The notes below the pieces were generated by a model. That model searched no databases, was not told the origin of the DNA, and saw nothing but the letters and a program-made list of their open reading frames with translations. The position numbers and the translations under genes are program-made. A stretch of 64,000 nt of DNA from Paenibacillus xylaniclasticus (GTDB taxonomy: Bacteria > Bacillota > Bacilli > Paenibacillales > Paenibacillaceae), in assembly GCF_004001065.1 (NCBI RefSeq), contig NZ_BIML01000023.1:22745-86744 (forward strand), in the 5' to 3' direction. Positions 45,497-55,200 of this stretch are shown here, piece after piece; position 1 is the stretch's first letter; every line of letters starts with the position of its first letter.

Positions 45497-46603
45497 ATGA
45501 TTAAATTTGAAAATATGAGCTTCAGTGCCTATGGAGACAATACGATTCATCAGCGCATTGCAAAGCAGGCGAGACGTACGCCGGAGGCGACTGCGGTGGT
45601 ATATGAAGGAGCTTGCCTTACATACGGTCAACTGGAAGAACAATCGAACCGAATGGCCAAAGCACTTCGGAAGAGGGGAATAGGCCGTGGCGGCATTGTC
45701 GGAATTCTAATGGAGAGAAGTCCGCAGATCCTTATCGCGATGCTGGGCGTGCTGAAGGCGGGAGGAGCGTACTTGCCGCTGGACCCGGAGTTTCCGAGTG
45801 AGAGGCTGGCATACATGCTGGAAGACAGCAAGGCGCAGCTGTTGATCGTCAGCCCTGAAACGGAAGGTCAGGTCAAGTTCGATGGCAACATTATGCGTAT
45901 CGATGATGAAGAATGGACGCTGGAGGACTCAAGTACAATCGAAGCACAGTTAGAAAGCGGAAACGATCTGGCTTACTTAATGTACACGTCGGGTTCGACA
46001 GGAAGACCTAAGGGAGTCATGATCGAGCATGCGTCCGTATGCAACTTAATCGAGGGCATAACGGAGCGGATCGATTTCTCGGCAGGTAGAACCATTTTAG
46101 GTTTAACAACGATTTCATTCGATATCTTCGTCTTGGAGACGTGGCTGCCGCTAAGCTGCGGGATGACGGTAATACTAGCAGGCAAACGGCATCAGAAGGA
46201 TCCTTGGGAACTAGGTAAGCTTTTAGAGGAGAGCGGTGTCCAGATGATGCAAGCGACGCCTTCGCGAATGAACTGGTTAATGCATGCGGCCGGGGGGGCG
46301 TGCTTGCGAAAGCTGGAGACGATTATGGTCGGAGGCGAAGGTGTTCCGGCGGTATTGGTAGAACGGCTGCGGAAAGTAAGTGGTGCGAAAATTTACAATA
46401 TGTACGGGCCTACGGAGACCACGGTGTGGTCATGCTGCGGAGAACTGGAAGCAGGCAAGGAGGTAACCGTAGGTACGCCGATTCGGAATACAAGGCTGTA
46501 CGTTGTAAACGATGAGAACCAGGTGCTCCCGGAGGGGAGCAGGGTGAGCTTTGTATTGCGGGAGACGGACTTGCACGAGGGTACTGGAATCGAACAACGT
46601 TAA
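45497..46603 (+). CDS. NRPS part 1: adenylation domain, N-terminal subdomain (frameshifted)
   Basis: 368 residues from ATG 45497. It is a starter adenylation domain with no condensation domain before it. Core motifs: LTYGQLEEQSN, YTSGSTGRPKG (163-173), YGPTETT. Pocket residues in Stachelhaus order read D209, I210, L213, Q252, M277, G279, M302, V310, W311, with Lys from the next piece: DILQMGMVWK, close to the glycine code. After LPEG (344-347) the frame leaves the family sequence. Dropping back one base restores EQGELCIAGDGLARGYWNR, joining the frame of the next piece, so the chain is broken by one missing G at 46534-46537. Last 21 residues are out of frame. Confidence 0.88.
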   Translation: MIKFENMSFSAYGDNTIHQRIAKQARRTPEATAVVYEGACLTYGQLEEQSNRMAKALRKRGIGRGGIVGILMERSPQILIAMLGVLKAGGAYLPLDPEFPSERLAYMLEDSKAQLLIVSPETEGQVKFDGNIMRIDDEEWTLEDSSTIEAQLESGNDLAYLMYTSGSTGRPKGVMIEHASVCNLIEGITERIDFSAGRTILGLTTISFDIFVLETWLPLSCGMTVILAGKRHQKDPWELGKLLEESGVQMMQATPSRMNWLMHAAGGACLRKLETIMVGGEGVPAVLVERLRKVSGAKIYNMYGPTETTVWSCCGELEAGKEVTVGTPIRNTRLYVVNDENQVLPEGSRVSFVLRETDLHEGTGIEQR

Positions 46604-46976
46604 CAGAAGAGAAGTTCATACTGCACCCGGATTTGCCTAATGAACGGATGTATCGAACCGGGGACGTGGCACAGCAATTACCGGATGGCACCTGGAGAAT
46701 TATTGGTCGACAAGATCAGCAAGTCAAGATTAGAGGGTATCGGATTGAACTCGGTGAAATTGAAAGCGTCCTGATGGAGCATGAAGCGGTGCGGGAAGCG
46801 GCTGTCGTGGTGGAAGGAGAGGCAGAGCTTGTAGCATATATTGTAGGACAAGCTTATTTGGATCAGTACGAGATTCGCCAATATGCAGCACACAAACTCC
46901 CTTCGTATATGGTTCCAAGCCGGTTTGTATCGTTATCTGAGCTTCCAGTCACACCCAATGGCAAGATTGATCGCTC
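45541..46976 (+). repeat. Adenylation-domain direct repeat, copy 1
   Basis: This 1.4-kb block aligns without gaps to 48690-50125 at a constant offset of 3149 bases and is nearly identical. Similarity stops at the domain edges (from IHQRIA to NGKIDRS). The stretch 46475-46661 is identical base for base to 49624-49810 and contains the frameshift. Confidence 0.9.
46524..46541 (+). other. Frameshift site 1 inside a GC-rich hairpin
   Basis: TGCTCCC (46524-46530) and GGGAGCA (46535-46541) form a perfect 7-bp hairpin with loop GGAG. The G-run at 46534-46537 has four G where an uninterrupted adenylation frame needs five. The same 18 bases occur at 49673-49690. Confidence 0.85.
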
Positions 46977-49752
46977 ACGCTTGAGTCGAATCATTGTGGA
47001 GAACCGAGCAGCAGATATTCGGATGAATGACTTGTCAACCATATGGAAAGAGATTCTTGGGCTCGAGAATATCGATAAGGATCAGAGCTTTTTCATGGCA
47101 GGGGGCGATTCCTTCAAAGCAATTAAGTTCATTGCAACGGTGAATGAACTACTAAATTGGAACCTCAGTTTAAAGGATTTATATCAATATAATACATATA
47201 AAGATTTAGTGCAGTATGGGTTGCAGCACGGTGCAAAAGAGCAGCAGGCTTCAACGGCTAGTGTGGAATTAGACCGTTTCAAAGAGACGGCGCTGCATTC
47301 TCTAAGTATGGATAGCTCTATTGTACTGGAAGATATTGACGCGATATTTCCATTAAGCGATGTGCAAATGGGTATGGTTTTTCACTCCTTAAAGGAAAAA
47401 TATGTTTACCACGACCAGTATGTATTTGAAACCGTTAACTTGGGCGAGTCGAACGCTGCAGTATTACAAGAAGGCTTGCTTTTCGTTTCACGTAAGCATC
47501 CGATGCTGCGAACGGTAATTAGATTTAATGGAGTCCATAAGCCGTTCCAAATCATTCTGAAACAGTTGGAGCCTCTTGTTCAGGAATATGATCTCACCGG
47601 AATTGAGACGGAATCGAGGCAGCGGGAAGTAATAAATGGCATTTTGGCGGAGGATCGGGAGGTTCCATTTGTTTCCGCAACGCTCCAGCTTGCGCCTCTA
47701 TGGCGGTGCAATTTGTTTCGTTTGCCTGCAAGCAGGTATGTAATAAATATTAATATTCATCATTCTATTTACGATGGTAAAAGCCTAGATAATATGTTGA
47801 GGGATCTTAGTATCTATCTAACGGACCGAGCCTTTAGATTAGAGGGGGCAGAATCGTTTGAACAGCTAGAGAACTTTATTGCTGAACAGGCATTACTGAA
47901 AAGAGATTTATCCTTCCAAAAATTTTGGTGTAACTATTTACAGAATGCTCCGACTACTTCACTAATTGACTATACGATGCAAGGAGAGTTCAACGCTAGA
48001 GTTAATCCGGTTCCTATTCGAATGCAGACTATGTCTCTAGGGGAACAGACAAAGCTTATTGACGAGTACACGGCATCAAGATCGCTTCATCCACGAGCAG
48101 TATTGTTAACGGTGTTTGGATTATTAGTCGGAAGGATGATTGGGCGGGACGACAACGTTATCGGTCTGATTGAGACGATTCGACCAATTCATGCGCAGAG
48201 CGATGAAGTTTTCGGCTGTTTTATTAATACGATTCCATTCCGTTTCCGTGGAATGACGGACGGTTCACCGGAAGAAATCTTCAGGAAATGCGAGCGCATG
48301 ATTAATGAGATGAAGCATTATGGCAGATTGCCGTTGTATGAAATTGAAAAGAGTGTCGCCGACCAAAGGCCTAAAGGGGTCCCGATAAGCACGGTGACCT
48401 TTAATTATCGTGAACTGGATGTCAGCAGGTATGGCTTTGAGCAGTTTGCTGAGATAGATCACTACGAGGCTACTCATAACTCGTTTGATTTTATTTTGAC
48501 GCGTACGCTTAGTGGTTATCAGATAAAAATCGTATATCATACGAATCTATTTAGCGATCATTTTGTTTCTGGTTTTATGAAATCGTTTGAGGAGACGCTA
48601 ATCTCGCTTTTATCTGGGCTCAAGGCACCGTTCGAGGTAAAGCATAAACCGGAACTTTTACCTATCGCAAAGGATGGAGGGGATCATACAAGTATTCATG
48701 GACGCATTGCGGCTCAGGCGAGACGGACGCCGGAGGCGACTGCGGTGGTGTACGAAGGAACTTGCCTTACATATGGTCAGTTGGAAGAGCAATCGAACCA
48801 AATGGCTAGAGCATTTCGTAAAAGGGGGATCGGCCGCGGCGGCATTGTCGGAATTCTAATGGAGCGGAGCCCACAGATCCTTATTGCAATGCTGGGCGTG
48901 TTGAAGGCGGAAGGAACGTACTTGCCGCTGGACCCAGAGTTTCCGAGTGAGAGACTGGCGTACATGCTGGAAGACAGCAAAGCTCATCTGCTTATCGTCA
49001 GCTCTGAAACGGAAGGCCACGTCATGTTCGATGGCAACGTAATGCGTATCGATGATGAGGAATGGACGCAGGAAGACCCAAGTACAATCGAAGCATCGTT
49101 GGAAAGCGGAAGAGATCTGGCTTACTTAATGTATACGTCGGGTTCGACAGGAAGACCGAAGGGAGTCATGATCGAGCATGCGTCCGTATGCAACTTAATC
49201 GAGGGCATAACGGAGCGGATTGATTTCTCGGCAGGCAGAACCATTTTAGGTTTAACAACGATCTCATTCGATATTTTTGTTCTAGAGACATGGCTGCCGT
49301 TAAACTGTGGAATGACCGTAATACTGGCGGGAAAACGGCATCAGAAGGATCCTTGGGAACTAGGTAAGCTCATAGAGGAGAGCGGTGTCCAGATGATGCA
49401 AGCGACGCCTTCGCGAATGAACTGGTTAATGCAAGCGGCTGGAGGGGCGTGCTTGCGAAAGCTCGAGACGATCATGGTCGGAGGAGAAGGCGTTCCGGCG
49501 GTACTGGTAGAACGGCTGCGGAAAGTAAGCGGTGCGAGAATCTACAATATGTACGGGCCTACGGAGACCACGGTGTGGTCATGCTGCGGAGAACTGGAAC
49601 CAGGTAAGGAGGTAACTGTAGGCACGCCGATTCGGAATACAAGGCTGTACGTTGTAAACGATGAGAACCAGGTGCTCCCGGAGGGGAGCAGGGTGAGCTT
49701 TGTATTGCGGGAGACGGACTTGCACGAGGGTACTGGAATCGAACAACGTTAA
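46633..49752 (+). CDS. NRPS part 2: A(C-term)-PCP-C-A(N-term), frameshifted at both ends
   Basis: 1039 residues if the first TTG is used, but there is no ribosome site: the frame truly continues part 1 from about 46537. Order: adenylation C-terminal subdomain 1-115 (RTGD, RIELGEIE, Lys111 in PNGKIDRS), peptidyl carrier 130-198 (Ser160 in GGDSF), condensation domain 235-665 with HHSIYDG at 376-382 (complete HHxxxDG, so probably active), second adenylation domain from about 686. That domain has the same glycine-like pocket as the first. It ends in the same off-frame tail (SRVSFVLRETD...) caused by the same missing base. Confidence 0.88.
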   Translation: MPNERMYRTGDVAQQLPDGTWRIIGRQDQQVKIRGYRIELGEIESVLMEHEAVREAAVVVEGEAELVAYIVGQAYLDQYEIRQYAAHKLPSYMVPSRFVSLSELPVTPNGKIDRSRLSRIIVENRAADIRMNDLSTIWKEILGLENIDKDQSFFMAGGDSFKAIKFIATVNELLNWNLSLKDLYQYNTYKDLVQYGLQHGAKEQQASTASVELDRFKETALHSLSMDSSIVLEDIDAIFPLSDVQMGMVFHSLKEKYVYHDQYVFETVNLGESNAAVLQEGLLFVSRKHPMLRTVIRFNGVHKPFQIILKQLEPLVQEYDLTGIETESRQREVINGILAEDREVPFVSATLQLAPLWRCNLFRLPASRYVININIHHSIYDGKSLDNMLRDLSIYLTDRAFRLEGAESFEQLENFIAEQALLKRDLSFQKFWCNYLQNAPTTSLIDYTMQGEFNARVNPVPIRMQTMSLGEQTKLIDEYTASRSLHPRAVLLTVFGLLVGRMIGRDDNVIGLIETIRPIHAQSDEVFGCFINTIPFRFRGMTDGSPEEIFRKCERMINEMKHYGRLPLYEIEKSVADQRPKGVPISTVTFNYRELDVSRYGFEQFAEIDHYEATHNSFDFILTRTLSGYQIKIVYHTNLFSDHFVSGFMKSFEETLISLLSGLKAPFEVKHKPELLPIAKDGGDHTSIHGRIAAQARRTPEATAVVYEGTCLTYGQLEEQSNQMARAFRKRGIGRGGIVGILMERSPQILIAMLGVLKAEGTYLPLDPEFPSERLAYMLEDSKAHLLIVSSETEGHVMFDGNVMRIDDEEWTQEDPSTIEASLESGRDLAYLMYTSGSTGRPKGVMIEHASVCNLIEGITERIDFSAGRTILGLTTISFDIFVLETWLPLNCGMTVILAGKRHQKDPWELGKLIEESGVQMMQATPSRMNWLMQAAGGACLRKLETIMVGGEGVPAVLVERLRKVSGARIYNMYGPTETTVWSCCGELEPGKEVTVGTPIRNTRLYVVNDENQVLPEGSRVSFVLRETDLHEGTGIEQR

Positions 49753-50125
49753 CAGAAGAGAAGTTCATACTGCACCCGGATTTGCCTAATGAACGGATGT
49801 ATCGAACCGGAGACGTGGCGCAGCAATTACCGGATGGTACCTGGAGGATTATTGGTCGGCAAGATCAGCAAGTCAAGCTTAGAGGGCATCGGATTGAGCT
49901 GGGTGAAATTGAAAGCGTCCTGATGGAGCATGAAGCGGTACGGGAAGCGGCTGTCGTAGTGGAAGGAGAGACAGAGCTTGTTGCCTATATTGCAGGACAA
50001 GCCCATTTGGAGCAGTACGAGATTCGCCAATATGCAGCGCGCAAGCTCCCTTCCTATATGATTCCAAGCCGATTTGTATCGTTATCTGAGCTTCCAGTTA
50101 CACCAAATGGCAAAATTGATCGCTC
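48690..50125 (+). repeat. Adenylation-domain direct repeat, copy 2
   Basis: Partner of 45541-46976. Differences are scattered third-position changes and a few amino acid changes (for example KAGGAYLP against KAEGTYLP), except in 49624-49810, which is identical to copy 1. Confidence 0.9.
49673..49690 (+). other. Frameshift site 2, identical to site 1
   Basis: Same hairpin (TGCTCCC / GGGAGCA) and the same G-run of four (49683-49686). One extra G would restore the frame into part 3. Confidence 0.85.
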
Positions 50126-50987
50126 GACCCTGGCTGCAGGCGGCCGGAAGAGAACTGAGGATAGAAGCGAGGTGGCAGCTTCTATCGCTGCAAGTAGATA
50201 TACAAGTACAATCGAAGATCAGATCCGACAAGTGTTTGAATCCGTTCTTGGTAGAGGTGAGATCGATAAGCGGCTTAATTTTTTCGATCAAGGTGCCGAC
50301 TCCTTCTCAATCGTCGATATATTTGTTCGTTTGAATAATTGTTTTCCGAATGCAGTGACAGTATCGGATTTATTCGGCTATACCACTATTGAAAAATTGG
50401 CTGCTTTTATTGCGAGCCAGACCGGAGGCGCTGAAGCGGAATTTCGTTTTACACGGTTTCCAGATGAATATTATTTGCCAGCGGGTAAGACCGTACCGCA
50501 TTATGAAGTGATGCACTTTCAAATATTGAAGTCGATTTATGATCCGATATGTGACAAATTGCGAACTGATCCAGATACTTTGTTTGTCATGCTGTTTATG
50601 TATGTCATTGCGGATCTCTCGAATCAATCAGAAAGTCACCTTATCTATGGATCGGAAGCTCTAATTCCGATTTCGATTAACTTTGATCAATTTGAAGACG
50701 CTGCTCAAATGGCTTCATATCTGAGTCAGCAAATGAAGTCGCAGGCTGCTAAAGAGCTGGATACCAGAACGTTAATTGCAGGAGCCTATTATGATGTAGT
50801 TCCCGCATATGTAAGCTCGAATGTGCACCGACTAGATCATATTGATATACGAATTTTTACTAGACAAGAAGCTCTCTACTCCCAGTTCTACCTCGAATAT
50901 AACGCTGGCAAGTTATCTGCATCGATGATTGAAAGGCTGATTCAAGATTTTGGGCATAGCTTAGAAGCATTGATTACAAATTTGTGA
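49782..50987 (+). CDS. NRPS part 3: A(C-term)-PCP-truncated condensation-like domain
   Basis: 401 residues if TTG 49782 is used; in reality the continuation of part 2. Order: adenylation C-terminal subdomain 1-115 (Lys111), peptidyl carrier 145-212 (Ser174 in QGADSFSI, GADS in place of GGDS), then about 185 residues (217-401) that resemble only the C-terminal half of a condensation domain (LIPISINFDQFEDAAQMASYLSQQM, LYSQFYLEYNAGKLSASMIERLIQDFGHSLEALI). The half with HHxxxDG is missing. It stands exactly where the chain passes from NRPS to PKS. The acyltransferase gene starts 15 bases after the stop. Confidence 0.82.
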   Translation: MPNERMYRTGDVAQQLPDGTWRIIGRQDQQVKLRGHRIELGEIESVLMEHEAVREAAVVVEGETELVAYIAGQAHLEQYEIRQYAARKLPSYMIPSRFVSLSELPVTPNGKIDRSTLAAGGRKRTEDRSEVAASIAASRYTSTIEDQIRQVFESVLGRGEIDKRLNFFDQGADSFSIVDIFVRLNNCFPNAVTVSDLFGYTTIEKLAAFIASQTGGAEAEFRFTRFPDEYYLPAGKTVPHYEVMHFQILKSIYDPICDKLRTDPDTLFVMLFMYVIADLSNQSESHLIYGSEALIPISINFDQFEDAAQMASYLSQQMKSQAAKELDTRTLIAGAYYDVVPAYVSSNVHRLDHIDIRIFTRQEALYSQFYLEYNAGKLSASMIERLIQDFGHSLEALITNL

Positions 50988-51002
50988 AGGATGGAAACGG
51001 AT

Positions 51003-52280
51003 ATGCATAATTACGCATTATTATTTCCTGGACAAGGGTCCCAATACGTAGGTATGGGCAAAAAAATGTATGAAGAAAGTGAGGAAGCGAAGCGCCTATT
51101 CAAAATTAGTGAAGAAGTTCTTGGCATTCCGTTACGTAAATTGTGCTTCGAAGGTGAACAAAGTCAGTTGACCTTAACTTACCATGCGCAACCGGCAATT
51201 TTGACGGTGGGATATATCTCCTTCCGATTGTTTATGGACAAGTATCAAGCAATGCCTTTGTATATGATGGGTCACAGCCTCGGAGAAATTACGGCATTGA
51301 CCTGCGCAGGCGTTTATCATTTTGAAGATGCTCTTCAAATTGTATACAAACGAGGACAATTGATGCATGAAGCGGTTGCGGATCAAGCAGGAGCGATGAT
51401 GTCGATTCAGGGACTATCGGTTCATCTCGTAAGCCAAATTGTCGAGTCTATCTCGAATAGTGATGAGACCGTTGTTGTTTCCAATGAAAATGCAAAAAAT
51501 CAAATCGTTATCTCTGGGCATTCGGTGGCGGTACAGAAGGCGGCAGATAAATTGGAAAAGCTAGGTGCGATAACGATTCCGCTGAATGTAAGTGCACCGT
51601 TTCATAGTCCATTGATGGCTCCGGCCGAACAGCAGTTTAGAGCTTTTTTGGATCAGTACACCTTGCTGCCTTTTCAGACGACAGTCGTCTCTAATGTGGA
51701 TGCATTGCCTTATAAAGATATTTTAGAAGTGCCAGATAAATTATCTAAACAATTAACGATGCCAGTTAAGTGGGTAGATTGTGTGCGCTATGTACATGGT
51801 TGCGGTATTTCATGGGCCATTGAGGCGGCTCCCAAAAAAGTATTGCGTAATTTGTCAAACGGTGATTCGCTGCAGGTTTATGGATTAGATCACGAGGGTG
51901 ATTCCACCAGCATTGAACAAATAATGAGTGGAGTGGTGGATTACGATGCGACGGATTTCGTGAGAGGCTGTCTGGCGTTATCTGTTTGTACGAAAAACTA
52001 TAACTTGGATCAGGAAAAGTACGAAAGCGGCGTTATTCGACAAGTCAGGCTGTTAGAACAGATGCAGGAAAGCTTGGAGTCCAATAAAGGAACGGCTAAC
52101 TCAGTTGAGATGACAAAGGCGTTGGATGCATTGCTCACTATATTAGATACCAAACTAGTGCCTGTAGAGGAGCAAAGGCATCGATTGACAAAGTTATTCA
52201 ACACTACCTTGCCATTTACAATAATTCGAGAACTGCGAGCTTATATGAAGGATCAATTAAATAGTACGATTCTTGATTAA
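51003..52280 (+). CDS. Discrete trans-acting acyltransferase, malonyl type
   Basis: 425 residues from ATG 51003; ATG 50991 sits directly on the AAGG site and is less likely. The first 290 residues are a FabD-like acyltransferase: LLFPGQGSQYVGMG, nucleophile Ser92 in GHSLGE, and His201 in NVSAPFHSPLM. The APFHS motif fits malonyl-CoA. Since neither PKS has its own acyltransferase, this enzyme should load both in trans. About 130 C-terminal residues (from about 295) are an extra, mostly helical part that I do not recognise. The start of the first PKS is 16 bases downstream. Confidence 0.9.
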   Translation: MHNYALLFPGQGSQYVGMGKKMYEESEEAKRLFKISEEVLGIPLRKLCFEGEQSQLTLTYHAQPAILTVGYISFRLFMDKYQAMPLYMMGHSLGEITALTCAGVYHFEDALQIVYKRGQLMHEAVADQAGAMMSIQGLSVHLVSQIVESISNSDETVVVSNENAKNQIVISGHSVAVQKAADKLEKLGAITIPLNVSAPFHSPLMAPAEQQFRAFLDQYTLLPFQTTVVSNVDALPYKDILEVPDKLSKQLTMPVKWVDCVRYVHGCGISWAIEAAPKKVLRNLSNGDSLQVYGLDHEGDSTSIEQIMSGVVDYDATDFVRGCLALSVCTKNYNLDQEKYESGVIRQVRLLEQMQESLESNKGTANSVEMTKALDALLTILDTKLVPVEEQRHRLTKLFNTTLPFTIIRELRAYMKDQLNSTILD

Positions 52281-52296
52281 AAAGTGAGGGTGTCGG

Positions 52297-55200
52297 ATGA
52301 AGAATAACGTTTTCAAGAGAAAAAGTACGGGCTCGGAGTACTCTCAATCGATTGTTCAGATGAATAAATTAGCAGAGAAGGACATCGCCATTATTGGTAT
52401 CGGGTGCCGTATTGCTGACGCTTCAAACGTTGCAGAATATTGGGATATGCTGCAATCGGGAGGCGATCGTGTTCGAGAGCTATCAGCCCAAAGAAAACGG
52501 GACGCTGAGCGATATATTCAATTACTTAATCAAGAAAAGCGATTCCCTTCAATGCGCTGGTCCAAAGCGGGATATCTAACGGATATTGCTGGCTTTGATT
52601 ATAAGTTTTTTAACATATCTCCTAGAGAAGCAGCATTAATGGATCCTAATCAGAGGATTTTCCTTGAGACCATCTGGCAGGCCATTGAAGATGCAGGATA
52701 TGGAGAGGATATAGTCGGCAGCCAGACCGGAGTGTACGTTGGGTATTCCAGCGATTTTGGTCAGATGTACAAAGATATGATTGAGAGCGTCAGCTCCGAA
52801 TTCGGAGAGATTGCTTTGGCGGGTAATATTAAGTCGATTATTGCAAGCCGCATATCGTATTTATTGGATCTGAAAGGGCCAAGCCTCGTTGTAGATACGG
52901 CATGCTCTTCATCACTTGCGGCAGTCTATTTAGCTTGTCAAGATATTCGAAATGGAAAATGTCAAATGGCACTGGCCGGCGGAGTGAAATTGAACAATTT
53001 TCCTGCTTTTAGCAGCGTACTTCGTGATATTGGAATCCATTCATCTGTTGACAAGGCACGTTCATTCGATGATTCGTCCGACGGAACAAGCTTTGGCGAA
53101 GGAGCAGGTGTTGTAATGCTTAAAGCTCTTCATCGCGCTGTTCTGGATGGGGATCAAATATATGCGGTCATTAAAGGCGGCGCTATGAATCAAGATGGCG
53201 CATCCATTAATCTTACTGCCCCGAATATGCTAGCACAGCAAGATGTTATTATGGAGGCTTGGAAAGACGCACAGATTGATCCAACCACAATTACATATAT
53301 TGAAGCACATGGTACGGGTACATCGTTAGGAGATCCGATAGAGATACAGGCGATATCAAATGCTTTCAGAGCTTATACAGAGAGAAAACAATTTTGTGCC
53401 GTTAGTACGGTAAAGACGAACGTTGGTCATCTCGATCACGCTGCCGGAATTGCAGGGCTCATCAAGTCTGCGTTGTCTCTCAAACATAAAAAGCTTGTCG
53501 CTTCGCTTCACTTCCAATCTCCTAACCGTAAAATTGATTTTGCGGATTCTGCGGTATACGTAAACACTGAACTGAAGGATTGGAATGAAGAAGTTAGAAG
53601 GTGCGGGGTTAGCTCATTTGGATTAAGCGGTACGAATGTACACTTAATTTTAGAGGAGGGACCGGAACAGCGGACAAAGGCAAATCGCAATGAAAATCAA
53701 AACCTTTTTCTTGTGATGTCTGCGAAAAATCGTTCCAGTCTGGAACAATTGGTCCTCGCTTATTCCGATTTTTTAGTTCATGAAACTTGCGATCTAGGAG
53801 ACCTCTGCTATACGGCAAGTGTTGGGAGAGCGCATCATTCCTGCCGCGTCATGCTGCTCTTTAATAGTAAAGAACAGCTGATAATTCAGTTGGAATGGCT
53901 GAAGCGACAACAGATGAAACAGGATGCGGCTCAAGGAATATACTCAAATGTACATGAGCCAAGGAAGAGCGTAACGTCTGACAATGCTTCTGGCCTTGTT
54001 GTGGAATGGCTATCATCAGGAGATCCAGCTGTACTGCATAAAATTGCTGAAGAATATGTGTCGGGAGCGACTGTTCCGTGGAGGAGAATGTATGAGGGCA
54101 CACAACATAGGCGTATAAGTATTCCAACCTATCCATTTTTGCCGAATCGGGCATGGTTTACAGATGTTATCCATCAACAGCCTTCCGCAATTCGCAGAGT
54201 CGTAGATTCGATTGATCGCAGTATATTTCAAATGGATATATCTGTGGAACGGCATTGGTTTATTAGCGAGCATATTGTAGACGGTGATTATATGCTCCCT
54301 GGTGCTGCTATGCTACATCTTGTGAAGGAAGCGTTTGCAAAAGATAAGGCTCAAGGCGTTGTCATTCAAGATTTTGTTATCGCGTATCCATTCATAGTGG
54401 ACGAAGGTGAACCGAGAACACTTCAAATTGTGCTTAAAGAAACGGGAAGCTTTATCGTGTGCAGTAAAACAGAGGAAGGCTGGATTATCCACGCCGAGGG
54501 AATGATTAGCAAGTCAGTAGCACCTCCTTTGGAACAGGTTAATGTTGCTGAATTATTGCAAGGTATGGACAAGAGTGAGTTTACCACGTTCGATATATCG
54601 AATAAATCTGTCCAAACTGGAGGCAGATGGAATAATGTTGATTCCGTCTATACCGGTTCTGATGAGGTGTGCCTCTATCTGAAGCTCCCTGAAACTTATG
54701 TCGGGGATATGGAAGATTTTTTTATTCATCCCTCGTTAATGGATAATGCTGTGCATGTAGCGATGCTTAGCGAAGATGATACCCTTTATCTTCCTTGGAT
54801 GTATAGAGAAATACAAATATATCGGCGAATGCCCGCTAGTTTCTATAGTTACATTCGTAAAGTGGACAGCAATGCTGAAACAGTCACAGTGGACATTACT
54901 TGGATGGATAATCAAGGGAATATTATTGCGCAAATCTCTGAGTATTGCATGAAGAAAGTTCATCGTCAGGTGCAGTCGACAATCGATTCTTACTTACACG
55001 AGATTGCGTGGAGTGAGTGTCTTGAGGAAAGCTCGGAGTCTGAGCAAAGTCAAGAAACAATCGTTTTGCTGCATATGGCACAGGTACAGCGCAGTAATGA
55101 GCTCAAGAGAATGCTGCAGCAGCGTGGACATAGAGTTGTGGAATTGCTGCTAGGTAAAGCGGATATTGATGAGAGCGACGATTGTTACGTTATTACTAAC

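Noticed and set aside
45541..50125. The adenylation repeats as a mobile element or transposase remnant
   Set aside because: The repeat edges coincide with domain borders, and there are no terminal inverted repeats, target duplications or transposase.
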